A DNA stretch of 14,946 nt from CAVVDT01 sp964568825 (lineage in GTDB: Bacteria; Pseudomonadota; Alphaproteobacteria; Rhizobiales; Aestuariivirgaceae): assembly GCA_964568825.1 (NCBI GenBank), contig CAZMSA010000093.1, positions 1-14,946 of the forward strand. The letters run 5' to 3'. Positions within the stretch are counted from its first letter, which is position 1. Each line of letters opens with the position of its first letter. A model generated the notes under the pieces. The model was not told where the DNA came from. It saw only the letters and a list, made by a program, of their open reading frames with translations, and did not search any database. The position numbers and the translations under genes are program-made. Shown piece after piece: positions 6,650 through 13,540 of this stretch.

Positions 6650-7681
6650 ATGGGAATCCTGAAGCTCGAAAGACTACCGGGGGTTCTGCGCAATCGTGAT
6701 GGCCCTACCCGAGTATTTCTGGTCTACGGCCCGAACACGGGTAGGGTTCGTGAAACTGCGCGTACTATCGTCATCGGATTGGCTGGTAGCGATGATGATC
6801 CCTTCACCGTTACGCGCCTCGGCGAGGAGGACATTGCTGCAGATCCGGGTCGTCTTATCGACGAGGTCAATGGCATATCTTTCGGTGGCGGCACCCGAAC
6901 CGTTTGGGTGACGGATGCGAGCTCGGCAACGACCAGAGCTCTGGGTTCTCTCGTGGAGAGCCTGGTTGTCGCTGGCGTCGTGGTCGTCGAATCGACTGCT
7001 CTCACCAAGTCCAGCGCACTTCGTGTCCTGATTGAGAAATCCGACGTGGGCCTGGCGATCGCCTGCTACGAGGAGGAGACTGACAGTCTCGCCAGCATGA
7101 TTTCCGGCGTCCTCACAGACCAGGGTTTCACAATCGACTCCGAGGCTTTGGCGTTTCTGTGCGTGCGCTTCGGCAACGACCGCATGCAGGCGCGCTCCGA
7201 GGTGAACAAGCTGATAACGTTTTGCCAAGGCCAAGCTTCTATCGGGCTGGAAGATGTCGAGGCGGTGTGTAGTGACGGTCAGACCGGTACCATCGATCGC
7301 CTAATGGACACGGTTATGGAGGGCCGTTCCGATGTGGCGATGCACACGATGGATGAACTTGACGATGCTGGCGCCTATCCGGGTGCGTTGTTGTCGGCAC
7401 TAGCCAATCACATCGCGCGATTGCGAAGCCTGCAGGCGGCAGCGGCAAAGGTTGGGCCCGATCGGGCGGTGCGCTCCGCCAGGCCATCGATCTTTTATCG
7501 GCGTCAATCTTCGCACGCGCAGCAGCTACGTGTGTGGTCGCCCGAGCGTATCCAGGTTGCCGCAGACACTGTATTTGAAGCCATCCTCCAGACTCGACGG
7601 TTCAACCAGCTTGATCGCGTCATCGCCGAACGAGCCTTTCTCGCCTTGATCATACGAGCACAACGGGCACGAAAGACCTGA
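6650..7681 (+). CDS. holA: DNA polymerase III subunit delta
   Basis: A 343-residue clamp-loader delta subunit, which opens the beta clamp and loads it onto primed DNA in the replicase. Near the N-terminus, RVFLVYGPNTGRVRETARTIV matches the degenerate AAA+ start of HolA. Further on, FGGGTRTVWVTDA, LRVLIEKSDVGLAIACYEEE and LAFLCVRFGNDRMQARSEVNKLITF are family-typical, as is the C-terminal collar domain with ALLSALANHIARLRSLQAAAAKVG and AERAFLALIIRAQRAR. The length is normal. It follows lptE by 20 bases with GAGAG upstream. It is convergent with parB, only 12 bases between stops, with no terminator hairpin visible in the gap. Confidence 0.94.
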   Translation: MGILKLERLPGVLRNRDGPTRVFLVYGPNTGRVRETARTIVIGLAGSDDDPFTVTRLGEEDIAADPGRLIDEVNGISFGGGTRTVWVTDASSATTRALGSLVESLVVAGVVVVESTALTKSSALRVLIEKSDVGLAIACYEEETDSLASMISGVLTDQGFTIDSEALAFLCVRFGNDRMQARSEVNKLITFCQGQASIGLEDVEAVCSDGQTGTIDRLMDTVMEGRSDVAMHTMDELDDAGAYPGALLSALANHIARLRSLQAAAAKVGPDRAVRSARPSIFYRRQSSHAQQLRVWSPERIQVAADTVFEAILQTRRFNQLDRVIAERAFLALIIRAQRARKT

Positions 7682-7693
7682 TGGTTGTGCACT

Positions 7694-8569
7694 TCAGTCA
7701 GAACGAGTCAGGCGGCGGCGAATGAGATCGAACTGCTCGAGTGTCTTGTAGCGGATGACCACCTGCCCTCCTGACCTACCCCTGTCGACAACTTCCACTT
7801 TAAGCCCGAGAGCATTCCCAACTTCGCGTTCCACCGAACGGATATCGGCCGATTTCTCGGCCTTGCGCTTGGTTCGGGCGGGGGTTGCGTTAGCTTGAGA
7901 CTGCCTCGCAAGTTGCTCGGCCTCGCGCACTGTAAGGCCAAGTTGGATAATCTTCTCAGCCAAGTCATCAGCATTTTCTGTAGCAATCAACGCGCGCGCA
8001 TGACCAGCGGAGATAACACCCTCCTCAACCCTCGCCCGCGCAGCATCGGGCAGGCCGAGCAGTCGCATGGTGTTGGCGACGTGGCTGCGACTCTTTCCAA
8101 CGGCCTCAGCAAGCTGTTGCTGCGTGTAAGCGAACTGGTTCATGAGTTGCGCATAACCGTGCGCTTCCTCGATGGCGTTAAGGTCACTGCGCTGGATGTT
8201 CTCGATAAGAGCAATTTCAAGCGTCTCACCATCGGATAGTTCGCGGATCAATACCGGCAGATTGTGGACTCCCGCGTTCTGGGCGGCCCGCCAGCGGCGC
8301 TCGCCTGCCACTATCTCATAACTCTGACCGTCACCAAGCGGCCTGGCCACCAGCGGCTGCAGTACCCCCTTGTCGCGAATCGAGCGGGCAAGGTCGTCGA
8401 GATCCTCCTCGCGAAATGTCTTGCGCGGATTGTATGGATTGGGAAATAGCAGTTCGATGGGCACATAACGCAAATGTCGTGCGTCCATCCCCAAGCTATC
8501 TTCTGAAGCATCATCACCGATCAGGGCGGCAAGACCGCGGCCTAGGCGTCGCTTTTGTTGTAGTGTCAT
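7694..8569 (-). CDS. parB: Chromosome partitioning protein ParB
   Basis: A 291-residue CTPase DNA-clamp protein that loads at parS, slides along DNA and organises the origin region for segregation. It starts with QKRRLGRGLAALIGDD, the ParA-stimulating N-terminal peptide typical of chromosomal ParB. The CTP-binding motifs are GERRWRA from residue 89 and ENIQRSDLNAIEEA from 123. The helix-turn-helix, TQQQLAEAVGKSRSHVANTMRLLGLP, reads parS. The C-terminal dimerisation domain ends LEQFDLIRRRLTRSD. An AGGA sequence lies about ten bases before the ATG. It is the last gene of the mnmE-mnmG-rsmG-parA-parB run, 63 bases after parA, and two near-consensus parS sites lie 1.5 and 3.5 kb upstream within the same run. 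Confidence 0.97.
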   Translation of the reverse strand: MTLQQKRRLGRGLAALIGDDASEDSLGMDARHLRYVPIELLFPNPYNPRKTFREEDLDDLARSIRDKGVLQPLVARPLGDGQSYEIVAGERRWRAAQNAGVHNLPVLIRELSDGETLEIALIENIQRSDLNAIEEAHGYAQLMNQFAYTQQQLAEAVGKSRSHVANTMRLLGLPDAARARVEEGVISAGHARALIATENADDLAEKIIQLGLTVREAEQLARQSQANATPARTKRKAEKSADIRSVEREVGNALGLKVEVVDRGRSGGQVVIRYKTLEQFDLIRRRLTRSD

Positions 8570-8632
8570 GCTGGCTATCCTGCGCTAGCGAATCATTTCG
8601 GCCATGAGCCACTCGTTTCGGTCACGAATCAA

Positions 8633-9433
8633 TCATGCTGCCCGCAGCTGTTGTTCGCGCCGGATTATTTCTGAAGCAAGACGGATATAGGCCTGACTTC
8701 CAGCGCATTGGCTGTCGTAGAGCAATACGGGCTTTCCATAGGATGGCGCTTCCGACACGCGCACATTGCGCGGTATGACCGTCTGATACACCTTCTCCCC
8801 GAGTACACCTCGGACGTCCTGGGCCACCTGTTCCGAAAGTGAATTGCGTCGATCAAACATGGTCAGCACAACGCCCTGAATAGTGAGCCGTGAATTTAGA
8901 GTGGCTCGCACCCGCTCCACTGTTTTAAGGAGTTGGCTCAAGCCCTCTAGGGCAAAGAATTCACATTGCAGCGGGACCAAAATGGCGTCTGCTGCAGTCA
9001 ATGCGTTGATCGTGAGAAGATTGAGTGATGGCGGGCAATCGAGCAGGATGTAAGTATAGTTACGTTTCCGAATCAAGTCGCGGCCGAGCATACCGATGGC
9101 ATCGTCAAGGCGGTGGGTTTTGCGCTCAAGCCCGGACAGTTCCAGCTCAGCCCCCAGCAGGTCCAGCGTTGAAGGCGCGCAATCAAGTCTCGGAATTCCC
9201 GAACCGACGATCGTATCTGTCAAAGTCGCCTCGCCAATCAGGACATGGTAGCTCGACAACTGGGTTGACCGGCGCGCGATTCCCAGACCTGTGCTGGCAT
9301 TCCCTTGCGGGTCGAGATCGACTATCAGCACGTTCTCACCCACAGCCGCCAAAGCGGTGCCAAGATTGATGGCCGTCGTCGTCTTGCCAACACCTCCCTT
9401 CTGGTTGGCAATGGCAAGAATGCGCGGCGCCAT
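8633..9433 (-). CDS. parA: Chromosome partitioning ATPase ParA
   Basis: A 266-residue MinD/ParA (Soj-type) P-loop ATPase that drives segregation of ParB-parS complexes over the nucleoid. It has the deviant Walker A KGGVGKTT from residue 12, Walker A' VDLDPQGNAS at 38-47, and Walker B ILLDCPPSLNLL. Further on are VPLQCEFFALEGLSQL and the C-terminal VIPRNVRVSEAPSYGKPVLLYD, all classic for chromosomal ParA. I chose the ATG at 9433 (MAPRILAIANQKGG), 13 bases after the rsmG stop, because the length then matches the family. An upstream in-frame ATG at 9520 would overlap rsmG by 74 bases, and a GTG lies at 9439. No strong Shine-Dalgarno sequence precedes any of these, suggesting coupling to rsmG translation. 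Confidence 0.97.
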   Translation of the reverse strand: MAPRILAIANQKGGVGKTTTAINLGTALAAVGENVLIVDLDPQGNASTGLGIARRSTQLSSYHVLIGEATLTDTIVGSGIPRLDCAPSTLDLLGAELELSGLERKTHRLDDAIGMLGRDLIRKRNYTYILLDCPPSLNLLTINALTAADAILVPLQCEFFALEGLSQLLKTVERVRATLNSRLTIQGVVLTMFDRRNSLSEQVAQDVRGVLGEKVYQTVIPRNVRVSEAPSYGKPVLLYDSQCAGSQAYIRLASEIIRREQQLRAA

Positions 9434-9446
9434 GAACACAGTCGAA

Positions 9447-10103
9447 CTATTCGGGTTTGGTGACAACCTCGATCTCCTTGACTTCGACAATCGAGCCACC
9501 GCCTTGTAGGCGACTCGCATGCGTGCGATAGGAGATTCTCCAGCATTTTGTGGACTCGGTCAATTCATCGTCCACATCTTGTCCCTTATGAAATAGGCAA
9601 ACCGCCCCATTATCCACAAAAGGCTTAGCCAACCCTAGCAGCTTTGAGAGCGGCGCCACCGCCCTTGCGACTACCACTCGCGGAAGCGGGCTTAAGGTTG
9701 TCGGGATTACGGCTTCGATCCGCATCTCATGGACCTCGCCTGGGAGTTCGATAACGCGCAACACCTCGCGCAGAAACGCGGCCTTCTTGCCATTACTTTC
9801 GATGAGATGCACAAACACCGAACCCACTGGCTCCCACGCGAGAGCTAGCGGCAACCCTGGAATCCCCGCCCCAGAACCGAGGTCCACTATTGCCCTCGGC
9901 TTCTCATCCGCCAAGGGCATCAATTGCAGGGCATCGGCGATATGGCGTTTCCAGATATCATTGACAGTAGACCCGCCAATCAAGTTGATGTGGGCCTGCC
10001 ACCGGCGCAGCAGCGCCACATAATCCGCCAGTCTCACCAGTGATTCACGTGAAACATTTACCCCAGCAAGCTGCTTCAACTCAGCCTCGGAGGGCACACT
10101 CAT
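9447..10103 (-). CDS. rsmG: 16S rRNA (guanine(527)-N(7))-methyltransferase RsmG
   Basis: A 218-residue SAM-dependent methyltransferase (GidB) that makes m7G527 in 16S rRNA; loss is known to give low-level streptomycin resistance. The SAM-binding loop is DLGSGAGIPGLPLA from residue 74. The N-terminus has RRWQAHINLIGGSTVNDIWKRHIADALQL, typical of the family, and VVVARAVAPLSKLL lies further on. The ATG overlaps the mnmG TGA (ATGA), so the two are translationally coupled. Codons 17-21 (VSRES) are encoded by a near-perfect parS sequence, and a DnaA box lies in the codons for VDN. The gene thus carries DNA-level signals as well as protein. Confidence 0.96.
   Translation of the reverse strand: MSVPSEAELKQLAGVNVSRESLVRLADYVALLRRWQAHINLIGGSTVNDIWKRHIADALQLMPLADEKPRAIVDLGSGAGIPGLPLALAWEPVGSVFVHLIESNGKKAAFLREVLRVIELPGEVHEMRIEAVIPTTLSPLPRVVVARAVAPLSKLLGLAKPFVDNGAVCLFHKGQDVDDELTESTKCWRISYRTHASRLQGGGSIVEVKEIEVVTKPE
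9610..9618 (+). promoter_or_regulatory. Perfect DnaA box inside rsmG
   Basis: TTATCCACA is an exact match to the high-affinity DnaA box. It lies within the rsmG coding sequence, 0.43 kb from a parS site. I see no second full-match box or AT-rich unwinding element near it, so it is not evidence for an origin by itself. Confidence 0.45.
10041..10056. promoter_or_regulatory. parS: parS site (ParB loading site) within rsmG
   Basis: TGATTCACGTGAAACA matches the near-universal chromosomal parS 16-mer (TGTTTCACGTGAAACA) at 15 of 16 positions. On the minus strand it encodes V-S-R-E-S in RsmG. The canonical base would give V-S-R-E-T, the peptide usual in alphaproteobacterial RsmG. The neighbouring parAB genes make ParB binding very likely. 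Confidence 0.85.
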
Positions 10104-11974
10104 GCGCTTTGTTCCAACCGCCGCCTTTTGACATATGCCAGCAGCAGCGTAAGCGCAGTCGGTGTCATACCATCAATCCGACCGGCTTGGCCCAATGTGT
10201 CAGGCCGTACCCGTTGCAGTTTCTCCCTGATCTCGGTGGAAAGCCCTGGTATAGCGCTGTATTCCAAGTCAGCCGGCACCGCCATACCCTCGTCTTTACG
10301 ACCACGCTCGATGTCACTGATCTGCCGTTCAAGGTAACCAGAGTAAAGGGCATCGACCTCAAGCTGCTCGAACGCCCAGTCGGGATACCGTCGTAGATCC
10401 GGCCAGATCTCCTGCACACGACCCACGGTCACGCCCGGCAGGGCAAGCAGCGCCAAAGCCGAACGCCACTGCCCGTCCTGATTAACCAGCATTCCAAGGC
10501 GCGCTGCCTTTGAGGACGTCAGCCTGCATTCTTGTGCAGCCGATCTCAGGCATTCAAGCACAGCTACACGCTGCCGAAACACTTCAGCGCGTTGGCTGCC
10601 TACCAGTCCCAGCTCGCGGCCCACCCCGGTGAGGCGCTGATCTGCATTATCTGCTCTCAGAGTTAACCGATATTCGGCCCTGGACGTAAACATTCGATAG
10701 GGCTCGCTCACGCCTTTCGTGACAAGATCGTCGACCATCACCCCGATATACCCCTCATCGCGACCGAAGACATGCACATCCATGCCCGCCGCGTGGCGCG
10801 CCGCGTTGAGTCCTGCCACCAGCCCCTGCGCCGCGGCTTCCTCATACCCCGTTGTTCCATTGATCTGTCCGGCAAGGAACAATCCCGCCGCCCGTTTCAC
10901 ATGAAGGCCGCGGTTCAAGCACCGAGGATCGACGAAGTCGTATTCGATGGCATAGCCGGGCCGCAGCATCTGTGCCCGCTCCAATCCAGGTATGCTGGCA
11001 ATTAGTTTTAGTTGCACCTCTTCCGGCAACGCTGTCGATATCCCGTTGGGGTAGATCGTTGGGTCATCGAGACCTTCCGGTTCGAGAAAAATTTGATGCG
11101 CCCGGCGTTCCCGGAATCGCACGACCTTGTCCTCGATTGAAGGACAATAGCGCGGGCCCGTACCTTCTATCTGGCCTGAATAAACCGGCGAGCGATGGAT
11201 ATTTGCCGCGATCAGTTCGTGCGTTGCCGCAGTGGTCCGGGTGATATGGCAATTGATCTGGGGTGTCGTAATGCGTTTCGTCAGAAACGAGAACGGCACT
11301 GGCGGATCATCGCCTCGTTGGATGTCCAGGCCACCCCAGTCGATCGTACGCCCGTCGAGGCGTGGCGGCGTGCCAGTCTTGAGGCGCCCAAGTTCCAGGC
11401 CCGCTCGTTTCAGACTGTTCGGCAGACTGAGCGCCGGCGCTTCACCAAACCGACCTGCAGGCATGCGCCTTTCGCCAATATGGATCATTCCACCAAGAAA
11501 GGTGCCTGTCGTGAGAACCACGGCCCCGGCCCGTATTTCCTGCCCATCAGCCGTCCTGATGCCGCCCAACTGCCCGCTCCCGGACCACAGGAGATCTTCG
11601 GCTACCGCCTCGATCACCTCAAGTCCATCAACCGCTCGTACCGCTTCCTGCATCGCCAATCGATAGAGCTTCCGGTCAGCCTGAGCCCGCGGACCCCTCA
11701 CTGCCGGTCCTTTCGATCGGTTGAGCAACCGGAACTGAATGCCGGCCGCGTCCGCGACTCTGCCCATCAATCCGTCAAGTGCATCAACCTCGCGCACCAG
11801 ATGGCCCTTGCCCAGCCCACCAATTGCCGGGTTGCACGACATTTCACCAATACTGGCAAACCTATGGGTAACAAGGCCCACCTGCGCGCCGCAACGTGCC
11901 GCCGCCGATGCCGCCTCGACCCCAGCATGTCCGCCGCCCACCACGATAACGTCGAAAGTTTCACTCGTTTTCAT
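10100..11974 (-). CDS. mnmG: tRNA uridine-5-carboxymethylaminomethyl(34) synthesis enzyme MnmG
   Basis: A 624-residue FAD enzyme (GidA) that, with MnmE, installs the cmnm5 group on wobble U34 of several tRNAs. The N-terminal dinucleotide fold DVIVVGGGHAGVEAASAAAR has its glycines at 13-18. It is followed by EMSCNPAIGGLGKGHLVREVDALDGLMG, RSKGPAVRGPRAQADRKLY and GTFLGGMIHIG. The catalytic-loop region YCPSIEDKVVRF and the C-terminal ARIEPYS-equivalent region GVSEPYRMFTSRAEYRLTLRADNADQRLT are intact, as is the tRNA-binding tail RPDTLGQAGRIDGMTPTALTLLLAYVKRR. The length is normal. It lies 117 bases downstream of mnmE, a gap that contains a parS site, and overlaps rsmG by four bases. No clear promoter is visible in that gap. 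Confidence 0.98.
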   Translation of the reverse strand: MKTSETFDVIVVGGGHAGVEAASAAARCGAQVGLVTHRFASIGEMSCNPAIGGLGKGHLVREVDALDGLMGRVADAAGIQFRLLNRSKGPAVRGPRAQADRKLYRLAMQEAVRAVDGLEVIEAVAEDLLWSGSGQLGGIRTADGQEIRAGAVVLTTGTFLGGMIHIGERRMPAGRFGEAPALSLPNSLKRAGLELGRLKTGTPPRLDGRTIDWGGLDIQRGDDPPVPFSFLTKRITTPQINCHITRTTAATHELIAANIHRSPVYSGQIEGTGPRYCPSIEDKVVRFRERRAHQIFLEPEGLDDPTIYPNGISTALPEEVQLKLIASIPGLERAQMLRPGYAIEYDFVDPRCLNRGLHVKRAAGLFLAGQINGTTGYEEAAAQGLVAGLNAARHAAGMDVHVFGRDEGYIGVMVDDLVTKGVSEPYRMFTSRAEYRLTLRADNADQRLTGVGRELGLVGSQRAEVFRQRVAVLECLRSAAQECRLTSSKAARLGMLVNQDGQWRSALALLALPGVTVGRVQEIWPDLRRYPDWAFEQLEVDALYSGYLERQISDIERGRKDEGMAVPADLEYSAIPGLSTEIREKLQRVRPDTLGQAGRIDGMTPTALTLLLAYVKRRRLEQSA

Positions 11975-12060
11975 GCAATAGCTGCCGCCTGCCGCACTGT
12001 CGGACGGTTGTCCCCTATCACGCCTACCATTTTCAAGCCAGACTACCTGCCACGATGGGC

Positions 12061-12076
12061 CGTTTCACGTGAAACA
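12061..12076. promoter_or_regulatory. parS: parS site between mnmE and mnmG
   Basis: CGTTTCACGTGAAACA matches the parS 16-mer at 15 of 16 positions, and its inner 14-mer GTTTCACGTGAAAC is a perfect palindrome. It lies in the non-coding gap, 15 bases after the mnmE stop, so nothing at the protein level explains its conservation. Confidence 0.9.
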
Positions 12077-12091
12077 ATTCCCGACACCAGC

Positions 12092-13414
12092 CTACTTTCC
12101 GATACAGAATTCGGCGAAGATGGTCCCCAACAGTTCCTCAACATCAATACGACCAGTCAGGCGCCCCAGCGCTCGTGCTGCCAGTCTTATGTGCTCAGCC
12201 TCTAGCTCTACGCCGCCGCCCGTCACCTGTCGTGCCCTATCGAGCTCATCGCAGCACTCCTTCAGCATTCGCTGCTGGCGTTCGCGCGTTACAAGAGCTG
12301 GCTCGCGCCGCCCATAGTGCTCCGCCACCATCGTGGTAAGCCGCGCCACCAGATCATCCACCCCAACACCCGATTGCGCGCAAATCCGCACACCCCAGTC
12401 ATCCTTTCCCTCGCCACTCGGCATACCCAAGTCCATTTTGTTCCATATTCGTAACGTAGGCGAATCGAATATTCTCTGAACGTCATCTGCCAGCGAGTCT
12501 GGCGCTTCGACCCATAACACCACATCGGCCTCTGCCAGTCGTCTACGGGTCCTGGCCATACCCTCTGCCTCGACCACATCAATCGCCCTCGCATGCACGC
12601 CAGCCGTGTCAGCAAGCACCACCAGCATCCCCTCCAATTCGAGATGCACCTCAATCACGTCACGCGTAGTGCCGGGAAAATGCGAAACAATCGCTGCTTC
12701 TCGTCCGGCAAGCCGGTTCAGCAAAGTCGACTTCCCGGCATTCGGCGGGCCCGCGATAACCACGCGCACTCCTTCCCGGATCCTCTCGCCTCGATGCGCG
12801 CTTGCAAGTGCATCGCGCATTTCCCTCTCCAGCATCGCCAGCCGCTTATCAACGTCCGCAAGCGCTGCAGTCGCCACATCCTCTTCTTCTGCAAAATCGA
12901 TCGACGCCTCAAATCGTGCGAGCATTCCCAGCAACGCCCGCCGCCAGTCATCGAAGACAGCAGCGGCACCCCCCTGCTGATGAAATAGCGCCTGTTCGCG
13001 TTGTGCCTCGCTCTCGGCCGCAACAAGATCAGCAAGCCCTTCCACCGCCGTCAGATCAAGTCGGCCGGCTTCGAACGCCCGTCGGGTAAACTCGCCTGCT
13101 TCTGCCAGCCTCAGGCCCTGTCGCGACAGCACACCCATCAGCGCCGCGACAACCGCACGACCTCCATGCACGTGAAACTCGACCATATCTTCGCCAGTGA
13201 AACTCCGCGGGCCCGGCATCCATAGTACCAGTGCTTGGTCAATTATTTCACTTAGACTGTCGGGATTGCGCAGCCGGCGCACCGTTGCCCTCCGGGCTTT
13301 GGGTATGCCACCAGTTAACGCCTTCACTACCTCACCAGCGCGCGAGCCGCTAACACGCACTACCGCTATCGCGGCCAAGCCTGCTCCACTGGAAAGGGCA
13401 TAAATGGTGCTCAC
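12092..13414 (-). CDS. mnmE: tRNA modification GTPase MnmE
   Basis: A 440-residue GTPase (TrmE) that partners MnmG in wobble-uridine modification. The N-terminal tetrahydrofolate-binding domain begins TIYALSSGAGLAAIAVVRVSGS and contains EFHVHGG and EAGEFTRRAFEAGRLDLTAVEGLADLV. The inserted G domain has P-loop GPPNAGKS at 222-229, switch region FPGTTRDV, DTAG at 269-272 and NKMD at 325-328. The C-terminal helical domain ends LLGTIFAEFCIGK, with the conserved catalytic CxGK cysteine. The start is GTG (13412-13414), supported by AGAGGAA seven bases upstream and the exact family N-terminus. It heads the minus-strand run toward parB and is divergent from the DUF255 gene across 126 bases. Confidence 0.98.
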   Translation of the reverse strand: MSTIYALSSGAGLAAIAVVRVSGSRAGEVVKALTGGIPKARRATVRRLRNPDSLSEIIDQALVLWMPGPRSFTGEDMVEFHVHGGRAVVAALMGVLSRQGLRLAEAGEFTRRAFEAGRLDLTAVEGLADLVAAESEAQREQALFHQQGGAAAVFDDWRRALLGMLARFEASIDFAEEEDVATAALADVDKRLAMLEREMRDALASAHRGERIREGVRVVIAGPPNAGKSTLLNRLAGREAAIVSHFPGTTRDVIEVHLELEGMLVVLADTAGVHARAIDVVEAEGMARTRRRLAEADVVLWVEAPDSLADDVQRIFDSPTLRIWNKMDLGMPSGEGKDDWGVRICAQSGVGVDDLVARLTTMVAEHYGRREPALVTRERQQRMLKECCDELDRARQVTGGGVELEAEHIRLAARALGRLTGRIDVEELLGTIFAEFCIGK

Positions 13415-13421
13415 ACCGCAA

Positions 13422-13428
13422 TTCCTCT
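13422..13428 (-). promoter_or_regulatory. Ribosome binding site fixing the GTG start of mnmE
   Basis: On the minus strand AGAGGAA lies seven bases before the GTG start codon of mnmE. There is no usable ATG near the conserved N-terminus, so this site decides the start. Confidence 0.65.
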
Positions 13429-13540
13429 ATCAATCTTGCCGGCGTCAACCAGCTTGTTACGGAATCGAATCTATATTGTTTTCTGCCTAGCCTACTGCGA
13501 TGCTTGTCGACCGCACGCCTGCCTCGTGCCAAAATGGCCT

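Noticed and set aside
9434..9520. A longer ParA N-terminus starting at 9520
   Set aside because: It would overlap the rsmG C-terminus by 74 bases, adds a low-complexity basic leader not typical of ParA, and makes the protein longer than the family.
10894..10907. A parS-like GTTTCACATGAA in mnmG
   Set aside because: The central CACGTG is broken and three of the 14 core bases differ.
11195..12205. A 336-codon open frame on the plus strand
   Set aside because: It is antisense to mnmG, crosses the parS gap and runs into mnmE, with composition typical of a shadow frame.
13162..13178. A third parS-like sequence, CACGTGAAAC in mnmE
   Set aside because: Only one half-site matches; about five mismatches lie over 16 positions, and it is explained by the conserved EFHVHGG codons.
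13415..13540. Divergent promoters between mnmE and the DUF255 gene
   Set aside because: Candidates such as TTGTTA with TATTGT have a 14-base spacer, and no other pair fits sigma-70 spacing well enough to call.
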